NCBI GenBank assembly: GCA_947652605.1
Contig: CANTFG010000255.1
Location: 1 to 64,000 of the forward strand
Direction: 5' to 3'
DNA from: Elmis aenea
Taxonomy: Eukaryota; Arthropoda; Insecta; Coleoptera; Elmidae
Length of the DNA stretch: 64,000 nt
Position 1 is the stretch's first letter. Each line of letters begins with the position of its first letter. A program made the translations under genes and the position numbers. Of the stretch, positions 54,761-64,000 are shown in pieces. Under the pieces are notes generated by a model. That model was not told the origin of the DNA. It saw nothing but the letters and a program-made list of their open reading frames with translations, and made no database searches.

Positions 54761-55999
54761 TATCTACAGCACGGTCGTTTTATGAAATTATTAAAAATTA
54801 AAACCAGCTTATTGAAAGACATATGCAAAACAATTTTTTTCATGTAAAGATGCGATGGATAAACTCTTTCTGTGATATACAAGTCAATAATTAAAATTGT
54901 TTATAAATAGTCGCTCAAGGAACACATGTATTATCTACAGCACGGTCGTTTTATAAAATCATTAAAAATTAAAACCAGCTTATTGAAAGACATATGCAAA
55001 ACAATTTTTTTCATGTAAAGATGCGATGGATAAACTCTTTCTGTGATATACAAGTCAATAATTAGAATTGTTTATAAATAGTCGCTCAAGGAACACATGT
55101 ATTATCTACAGCAAGGTCGTTTTATGAAATCATTAAAAATTTAAACCAGCTTATTGAAAGACATATGCAAAACAATTTTTTTCATGTAAAGATGCGATGG
55201 ATAAACTCTTTCTGTGATATACAAGTCAATAATTAAAATTGTTTATAAATAGTCGCTCAAGGAACACATGTATTATCTACAGCAAGGTCGTTTTATGAAA
55301 TTATTAAAAATTAAAACCAGCTTATTGAAAGACATATGCAAAACAATTTTTTTCATGTAAAGATGCGATGGATAAACTCTTTCTGTGATATACAAGTCAA
55401 TAATTAAAATTGTTTATAAATAGTCGCTCAAGGAACACATGTATTATCTATAGCACTGTCGTTTTATGAAATTATTAAAAATTAAAACCAGCTTATTGAA
55501 AGACATATGCAAAACCATTTTTTTCATGTAAAGATGCGATGGATAAACTCTTTCTGTGATATACAAGTCAATAATTAAAATTGTTTATAAATAGTCGCTC
55601 AAGGAACACATGTATTATCTACAGCAAGGTCGTTTTATGAAATTATTAAAAATTAAAACCAGCTTATTGAAAGACATATGCAAAACAATTTTTTTCATGT
55701 AAAGATGCGATGGATAAACTCTTTCTGTGATATACAAGTCAATAATTAAAATTGTTTATAAATAGTCGCTCAAGGAACACATGTATTATCCACAGCACGG
55801 TCGTTTTATGAAATTATTAAAAATTAAAACCAGCTTATTGAAAGACATATGCAAAACAATTTTTTTCATGTAAAGATGCGATGGATAAACTCTTTCTGTG
55901 ATATACAAGTCAATAATTAAAATTGTTTATAAATAGTCGCTCAAGGAACAAATGTATTATCTACAGCACGGTCGTTTTATGAAATTATTAAAAATTAAA

Positions 56000-57600
56000 A
56001 CCATCTTATTGAAAGACATATGCAAAACAATTTTTTTCATGTAAAGATGCGATGGGTAAACTCTTTCTGTGATATACAAGTCAATAATTAAAATTGTTTA
56101 TAAATAGTCGCTCAAGGAACACATGTATTATCTACAGCACGGTCGTTTTATGAAATTATTAAAAATTAAAACCAGCTTATTGAAAGACATATGCAAAACA
56201 ATTTTTTTCATGTAAAGATGCGATGGATAAACTCTTTCTGTGATATACAAGTCAATAATTAAAATTGTTTATAAATAGTCGCTCAAGGAACACATGTATT
56301 ATCTACAGCACGGTCGTTTTATAAAATCATTAAAAATTAAAACCAGCTTATTGAAAGACATATGCAAAACAATTTTTTACATGTAAAGATGCGATGGATA
56401 AACTCTTTCTGTGATATACCAGTCAATAATTAGAATTGTTTATAAATAGTCGCTCAAGGAACACATGTATTATCTACAGCAAGGTCGTTTTATGAAATCA
56501 TTAAAAATTTAAACCAGCTTATTGAAAGACATATGCAAAACAATTTTTTTCATGTAAAGATGCGATGGATAAACTCTTTCTGTGATATACAAGTCAATAA
56601 TTAAAATTGTTTATAAATAGTCGCTCAAGGAACACATGTATTATCTACAGCACGGTCGTTTTATGAAATTATTAAAAATTAAAACCAGCTTATTGAAAGA
56701 CATATGCAAAACAATTTTTTTCATGTAAAGATGCGATGGATAAACTCTTTCTGTGATATACAAGTCAATAATTAAAATTGTTTATAAATAGTCGCTCAAG
56801 GAACACATGTATTATCTACAGCACGGTCGTTTTATAAAATCATTAAAAATTAAAACCAGCTTATTGAAAGACATATGCAAAACAATTTTTTTCATGTAAA
56901 GATGCGATGGATAAACTCTTTCTGTGATATACAAGTCAATAATTAGAATTGTTTATAAATAGTCGCTCAAGGAACACATGTATTATCTACAGCAAGGTCG
57001 TTTTATGAAATCATTAAAAATTTAAACCAGCTTATTGAAAGACATATGCAAAACAATTTTTTTCATGTAAAGATGCGATGGATAAACTCTTTCTGTGATA
57101 TACAAGTCAATAATTAAAATTGTTTATAAATAGTCGCTCAAGGAACACATGTATTATCTACAGCACGGTCGTTTTATGAAATTATTAAAAATTAAAACCA
57201 GCTTATTGAAAGACATATGCAAAACAATTTTTTTCATGTAAAGATGCGATGGATAAACTCTTTCTGTGATATACAAGTCAATAATTAAAATTGTTTATAA
57301 ATAGTCGCTCAAGGAACACATGTATTATCTACAGCACAGTCGTTTTATAAAATCATTAAAAATTAAAACCATTTTATTGAAAGACATATGCAAAACAATT
57401 TTTTTCATGTAAAGATGCGATGGATAAACTCTTTCTGTGATATACAAGTCAATAATTAGAATTGTTTATAAATAGTCGCTCAAGGAACACATGTATTATC
57501 TACAGCAAGGTCGTTTTATGAAATCATTAAAAATTTAAACCAGCTTATTGAAAGACATATGCAAAACAATTTTTTTCATGTAAAGATGCGATGGATAAAC
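56000..57600. repeat. 3-monomer higher-order repeat (513 bp)
   Basis: TTTATAAAATC starts at 56318, 56831 and 57344, exactly 513 bp apart. Each is followed one monomer later by AAAAATTTAAACC with CAAGG, then by an ordinary monomer. This makes a short run of trimer repeats inside the array. Confidence 0.8.
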
Positions 57601-60600
57601 TCTTTCTGTGATATACAAGTCAATAATTAAAATTGTTTATAAATAGTCGCTCAAGGAACACATGTATTATCTACAGCAAGGTCGTTTTATGAAATTATTA
57701 AAAATTAAAACCAGCTTATTGAAAGACATATGCAAAACAATTTTTTTCATGTAAAGATGCGATGGATAAACTCTTTCTGTGATATACAAGTCAATAATTA
57801 AAATTGTTTATAAATAGTCGCTCAAGGAACACATGTATTATCTACAGCACTGTCGTTTTATGAAATTATTAAAAATTAAAACCAGCTTATTGAAAGACAT
57901 ATGCAAAACCATTTTTTTCATGTAAAGATGCGATGGATAAACTCTTTCTGTGATATACAAGTCAATAATTCAAATTGTTTATAAATAGTCGCTCAAGGAA
58001 CACATGTATTATCTACAGCAAGGTCGTTTTATGAAATTATTAAAAATTAAAACCAGCTTATTGAAAGACATATGCAAAACAATTTTTTTCATGTAAAGAT
58101 GCGATGGATAAACTCTTTCTGTGATATACAAGTCAATAATTAAAATTGTTTATAAATAGTCGCTCAAGGAACACATGTATTATCCACAGCACGGTCGTTT
58201 TATGAAATTATTAAAAATTAAAACCAGCTTATTGAAAGACATATGCAAAACAATTTTTTTCATGTAAAGATGCGATGGATAAACTCTTTCTGTGATATAC
58301 AAGTCAATAATTAAAATTGTTTATAAATAGTCGCTCAAGGAACACATGTATTATCCACAGCACGGTCGTTTTATGAAATTATTAAAAATTAAAACCAGCT
58401 TATTGAAAGACATATGCAAAACAATTTTTTTCATGTAAAGATGCGATGGATAAACTCTTTCTGTGATATACAAGTCAATAATTAAAATTGTTTATAAATA
58501 GTCGCTCAAGGAACACATGTATTATCCACAGCACGGTCGTTTTATGAAATTATTAAAAATTAAAACCAGCTTATTGAAAGACATATGCAAAACAATTTTT
58601 TTCATGTAAAGATGCGATGGATAAACTCTTTCTGTGATATACAAGTCAATAATTAAAATTGTTTATAAATAGTCGCTCAAGGAACACATGTATTATCCAC
58701 AGCACGGTCGTTTTATGAAATTATTAAAAATTAAAACCAGCTTATTGAAAGACATATGCAAAACAATTTTTTTCATGTAAAGATGCGATGGATAAACTCT
58801 TTCTGTGATATACAAGTCAATAATTAAAATTGTTTATAAATAGTCGCTCAAGGAACACATGTATTATCTACAGCAAGGTCGTTTTATGAAATTATTAAAA
58901 ATTAAAACCAGCTTATTGAAAGACATATGCAAAACAATTTTTTTCATGTAAAGATGCGATGGATAAACTCTTTCTGTGATATACAAGTCAATAATTAAAA
59001 TTGTTTATAAATAGTCGCTCAAGGAACACATGTATTATCCACAGCACGGTCGTTTTATGAAATTATTAAAAATTAAAACCAGCTTATTGAAAGACATATG
59101 CAAAACAATTTTTTTCATGTAAAGATGCGATGGATAAACTCTTTCTGTGATATACAAGTCAATAATTCAAATTGTTTATAAATAGTCGCTCAAGGAACAC
59201 ATGTATTATCCACAGCACGGTCGTTTTATGAAATTATTAAAAATTAAAACCAGCTTATTGAAAGACATATGCAAAACAATTTTTTTCATGTAAAGATGCG
59301 ATGGATAAACTCTTTCTGTGATATACAAGTCAATAATTAAAATTGTTTATAAATAGTCGCTCAAGGAACACATGTATTATCCACAGCACGGTCGTTTTAT
59401 GAAATTATTAAAAATTAAAACCAGCTTATTGAAAGACATATGCAAAACAATTTTTTTCATGTAAAGATGCGATGGATAAACTCTTTCTGTGATATACAAG
59501 TCAATAATTAAAATTGTTTATAAATAGTCGCTCAAGGAACACATGTATTATCTACAGCAAGGTCGTTTTATGAAATTATTAAAAATTAAAACCAGCTTAT
59601 TGAAAGACATATGCAAAACAATTTTTTTCATGTAAAGATGCGATGGATAAACTCTTTCTGTGATATACAAGTCAATAATTAAAATTGTTTATAAATAGTC
59701 GCTCAAGGAACACATGTATTATCCACAGCACGGTCGTTTTATGAAATTATTAAAAATTAAAACCAGCTTATTGAAAGACATATGCAAAACAATTTTTTTC
59801 ATGTAAAGATGCGATGGATAAACTCTTTCTGTGATATACAAGTCAATAATTAAAATTGTTTATAAATAGTCGCTCAAGGAACACATGTATTATCCACAGC
59901 ACGGTCGTTTTATGAAATTATTAAAAATTAAAACCAGCTTATTGAAAGACATATGCAAAACAATTTTTTTCATGTAAAGATGCGATGGATAAACTCTTTC
60001 TGTGATATACAAGTCAATAATTAAAATTGTTTATAAATAGTCGCTCAAGGAACACATGTATTATCTACAGCAAGGTCGTTTTATGAAATTATTAAAAATT
60101 AAAACCAGCTTATTGAAAGACATATGCAAAACAATTTTTTTCATGTAAAGATGCGATGGATAAACTCTTTCTGTGATATACAAGTCAATAATTAAAATTG
60201 TTTATAAATAGTCGCTCAAGGAACACATGTATTATCTACCGCACGGTCGTTTTATGAAATTATTAAAAATTAAAACCATCTTATTGAAAGACATATGCAA
60301 AACAATTTTTTTCATGTAAAGATGCGATGGATAAACTCTTTCTGTGATATACAAGTCAATAATTAAAATTGTTTATAAATAGTCGCTCAAGGAACACATG
60401 TATTATCTACAGCACGGTCGTTTTATGAAATTATTAAAAATTAAAACCAGCTTATTGAAAGACATATGCAAAACAATTTTTTTCATGTAAAGATGCGATG
60501 GATAAACTCTTTCTGTGATATACAAGTCAATAATTAAAATTGTTTATAAATAGTCGCTCAAGGAACACATGTATTATCCACAGCACGGTCGTTTTATGAA

Positions 60601-60929
60601 ATTATTAAAAATTAAAACCAGCTTATTGAAAGACATATGCAAAACAATTTTTTTCATGTAAAGATGCGATGGATAAACTCTTTCTGTGATATACAAGTCA
60701 ATAATTAAAATTGTTTATAAATAGTCGCTCAAGGAACACATGTATTATCTACAGCAAGGTCGTTTTATGAAATTATTAAAAATTAAAACCAGCTTATTGA
60801 AAGACATATGCAAAACAATTTTTTTCATGTAAAGATGCGATGGATAAACTCTTTCTGTGATATACAAGTCAATAATTAAAATTGTTTATAAATAGTCGCT
60901 CAAGGAACACATGTATTATCTACAGCACG

Positions 60930-63100
60930 GTCGTTTTATAAAATCATTAAAAATTAAAACCAGCTTATTGAAAGACATATGCAAAACAATTTTTTTCATG
61001 TAAAGATGCGATGGATAAACTCTTTCTGTGATATACAAGTCAATAATTAGAATTGTTTATAAATAGTCGCTCAAGGAACACATGTATTATCTACAGCAAG
61101 GTCGTTTTATGAAATCATTAAAAATTTAAACCAGCTTATTGAAAGACATATGCAAAACAATTTTTTTCATGTAAAGATGCGATGGATAAACTCTTTCTGT
61201 GATATACAAGTCAATAATTAAAATTGTTTATAAATAGTCGCTCAAGGAACACATGTATTATCTACAGCAAGGTCGTTTTATGAAATTATTAAAAATTAAA
61301 ACCAGCTTATTGAAAGACATATGCAAAACAATTTTTTTCATGTAAAGATGCGATGGATAAACTCTTTCTGTGATATACAAGTCAATAATTAAAATTGTTT
61401 ATAAATAGTCGCTCAAGGAACACATGTATTATCTATAGCACTGTCGTTTTATGAAATTATTAAAAATTAAAACCAGCTTATTGAAAGACATATGCAAAAC
61501 CATTTTTTTCATGTAAAGATGCGATGGATAAACTCTTTCTGTGATATACAAGTCAATAATTAAAATTGTTTATAAATAGTCGCTCAAGGAACACATGTAT
61601 TATCTACAGCAAGGTCGTTTTATGAAATTATTAAAAATTAAAACCAGCTTATTGAAAGACATATGCAAAACAATTTTTTTCATGTAAAGATGCGATGGAT
61701 AAACTCTTTCTGTGATATACAAGTCAATAATTAAAATTGTTTATAAATAGTCGCTCAAGGAACACATGTATTATCCACAGCACGGTCGTTTTATGAAATT
61801 ATTAAAAATTAAAACCAGCTTATTGAAAGACATATGCAAAACAATTTTTTTCATGTAAAGATGCGATGGATAAACTCTTTCTGTGATATACAAGTCAATA
61901 ATTAAAATTGTTTATAAATAGTCGCTCAAGGAACACATGTATTATCTACAGCAAGGTCGTTTTATGAAATTATTAAAAATTAAAACCAGCTTATTGAAAG
62001 ACATATGCAAAACAATTTTTTTCATGTAAAGATGCGATGGATAAACTCTTTCTGTGATATACAAGTCAATAATTAAAATTGTTTATAAATAGTCGCTCAA
62101 GGAACACATGTATTATCTACAGCACGGTCGTTTTATAAAATCATTAAAAATTAAAACCAGCTTATTGAAAGACATATGCAAAACAATTTTTTTCATGTAA
62201 AGATGCGATGGATAAACTCTTTCTGTGATATACAAGTCAATAATTAGAATTGTTTATAAATAGTCGCTCAAGGAACACATGTATTATCTACAGCAAGGTC
62301 GTTTTATGAAATCATTAAAAATTTAAACCAGCTTATTGAAAGACATATGCAAAACAATTTTTTTCATGTAAAGATGCGATGGATAAACTCTTTCTGTGAT
62401 ATACAAGTCAATAATTAAAATTGTTTATAAATAGTCGCTCAAGGAACACATGTATTATCTACAGCAAGGTCGTTTTATGAAATTATTAAAAATTAAAACC
62501 AGCTTATTGAAAGACATATGCAAAACAATTTTTTTCATGTAAAGATGCGATGGATAAACTCTTTCTGTGATATACAAGTCAATAATTAAAATTGTTTATA
62601 AATAGTCGCTCAAGGAACACATGTATTATCTATAGCACTGTCGTTTTATGAAATTATTAAAAATTAAAACCAGCTTATTGAAAGACATATGCAAAACCAT
62701 TTTTTTCATGTAAAGATGCGATGGATAAACTCTTTCTGTGATATACAAGTCAATAATTAAAATTGTTTATAAATAGTCGCTCAAGGAACACATGTATTAT
62801 CTACAGCAAGGTCGTTTTATGAAATTATTAAAAATTAAAACCAGCTTATTGAAAGACATATGCAAAACAATTTTTTTCATGTAAAGATGCGATGGATAAA
62901 CTCTTTCTGTGATATACAAGTCAATAATTAAAATTGTTTATAAATAGTCGCTCAAGGAACACATGTATTATCTACAGCACGGTCGTTTTATGAAATTATT
63001 AAAAATTAAAACCAGCTTATTGAAAGACATATGCAAAACAATTTTTTTCATGTAAAGATGCGATGGATAAACTCTTTCTGTGATATACAAGTCAATAATT
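60930..63100. repeat. 7-monomer tandem duplication (1,197 bp)
   Basis: TCGTTTTATAAAATC at 60931 and 62128 and TATAGCACTG at 61434 and 62631 are 1,197 bp (7 x 171) apart, with matching TTTAAACC monomers between. The same 1,197-bp spacing separates the rare AATTCAAATTG at 57971 and 59168, so seven-monomer steps occur twice near the right end. Confidence 0.8.
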
Positions 63101-64000
63101 AAAATTGTTTATAAATAGTCGCTCAAGGAACACATGTATTATCCACAGCACGGTCGTTTTATGAAATTATTAAAAATTAAAACCAGCTTATTGAAAGACA
63201 TATGCAAAACAATTTTTTTCATGTAAAGATGCGATGGATAAACTCTTTCTGTGATATACAATTCAATAATTAAAATTGTTTATAAATAGTCGCTCAAGGA
63301 ACACATGTATTATCTACAGCACGGTCGTTTTATGAAAGTATTAAAAATTAAAACCATCTTATTGAAAGACATATGCAAAACAATTTTTTTCATGTAAAGA
63401 TGCGATGGATAAACTCTTTCTGTGATATACAATTCAATAATTAAAATTGTTTATAAATAGTCGCTCAAGGAACACATGTATTATCTACAGCACGGTCGTT
63501 TTATGAAAGTATTAAAAATTAAAACCATTTTATTGAAAGACATATGCAAAACAATTTTTTTCATGTAAAGATGCGATGGATAAACTCTTTCTGTGATATA
63601 CAAGTCAATAATTAAAATTGTTTATAAATAGTCGCTCAAGGAACACATGTATTATCTACAGCACGGTCGTTTTATGAAATTATTAAAAATTAAAACCAGC
63701 TTATTGAAAGACATATGCAAAACAATTTTTTTCATGTAAAGATGCGATGGATAAACTCTTTCTGTGATATACAAGTCAATAATTAAAATTGTTTATAAAT
63801 AGTCGCTCAAGGAACACATGTATTATCTACAGCAAGGTCGTTTTATGAAATTATTAAAAATTAAAACCAGCTTATTGAAAGACATATGCAAAACAATTTT
63901 TTTCATGTAAAGATGCGATGGATAAACTCTTTCTGTGATATACAAGTCAATAATTAAAATTGTTTATAAATAGTCGCTCAAGGAACACATGTATTATCTA

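Larger units (their letters stand above)
5106..64000. repeat. Satellite DNA array, 171-bp monomer, about 344 tandem copies
   Basis: The marker GTCAATAATT starts at 5112, 5283, 5454 and 5625 and recurs, with single-base variants, up to 63946, so the period is 171 bp. The span of 58,834 bp equals 344 monomers plus a net 10 bases of indels. All copies are head to tail with no insertion of other DNA. The monomer has about 47 G+C of 171 (27-28%), an NdeI-type CATATG and an ACATGT palindrome, a T7 tract and two clusters of A/T tracts. By eye most monomers differ from consensus at no more than about five positions. No monomer has an ORF of note. The array continues past the right edge. Satellites of this size often form (peri)centromeric heterochromatin, but nothing here proves that role. 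Confidence 0.97.

Noticed and set aside
5106..64000. CRISPR array
   Set aside because: Repeats are 171 bp, directly contiguous with no unique spacers, in eukaryotic sequence with no cas genes.
5106..64000. Relationship to alpha satellite or presence of a CENP-B box
   Set aside because: Only the length matches. The closest string (ATTCGCTCAAGG in some monomers) lacks the required CGGG half.
5106..64000. Hammerhead ribozyme in the satellite, as in some insect and fluke satellites
   Set aside because: The core CTGATGA with a matching GAAA arm is absent on both strands; CTGTGATA is not equivalent.
5106..64000. Telomeric repeat array
   Set aside because: No TTAGG or similar short units; the monomer is far too long.

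Overview
The window looks like insect nuclear DNA, possibly beetle (an impression only). It is very AT-rich. It holds small exons with GT-AG introns in compatible phases, decayed non-LTR retrotransposon pieces, and short CAGGGTG-type motifs of the kind scattered through arthropod genomes. I see no bacterial operon, ribosome binding site, tRNA, rRNA or CRISPR array.

Layout. (1) 1-4611 carries the 5' part of one plus-strand protein-coding gene. Four coding exons (497-533, 1082-1330, 3964-4186, 4242-4587) join with phases 1, 1, 2 and 0 into an open frame of 285 residues. The predicted piece has a C2H2-type zinc finger followed by a beta-rich region. It recalls the N-terminal half of MOV10/Armitage-type RNA helicases, but that name is tentative. 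No helicase core is present in the window. Intron 1 holds a degenerate tandem repeat of about 151-155 bp. Intron 2 holds two minus-strand non-LTR reverse transcriptase fragments. (2) 4588-5105 is AT-rich flank with a possible intronic poly(A) signal and one CAGGGTGG motif. (3) From about 5106 to the right edge (64000) everything is one uninterrupted head-to-tail satellite array. The monomer is 171 bp, about 27-28% GC, and there are about 344 copies. The array runs off the window.

The array is not a uniform repeat. Linked variants at about ten diagnostic positions act like a barcode and show nested higher-order duplications: a trimer set near 56-57.6 kb, 5-, 7-, 10- and 11-monomer duplications, an 18-19-monomer one, a 32-monomer (5,472 bp) offset duplication, and a tandem duplication of about 101 monomers (17.27 kb; roughly 21.76-39.03 kb against 39.03-54.76 kb). 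Both 17-kb copies contain the 5,472-bp duplication, so it is older. The 10-monomer duplication is in the left copy only. A 176-bp monomer class with a 5-bp direct duplication occurs only in the first 4.4 kb of the array.

The gene and the array meet at an open donor site. Exon 4 ends in a good GT donor at 4588, yet at least 59 kb of satellite follows. Either the satellite sits in a giant intron and the helicase core lies beyond the window, or the gene is truncated here, or the assembly joins them wrongly.
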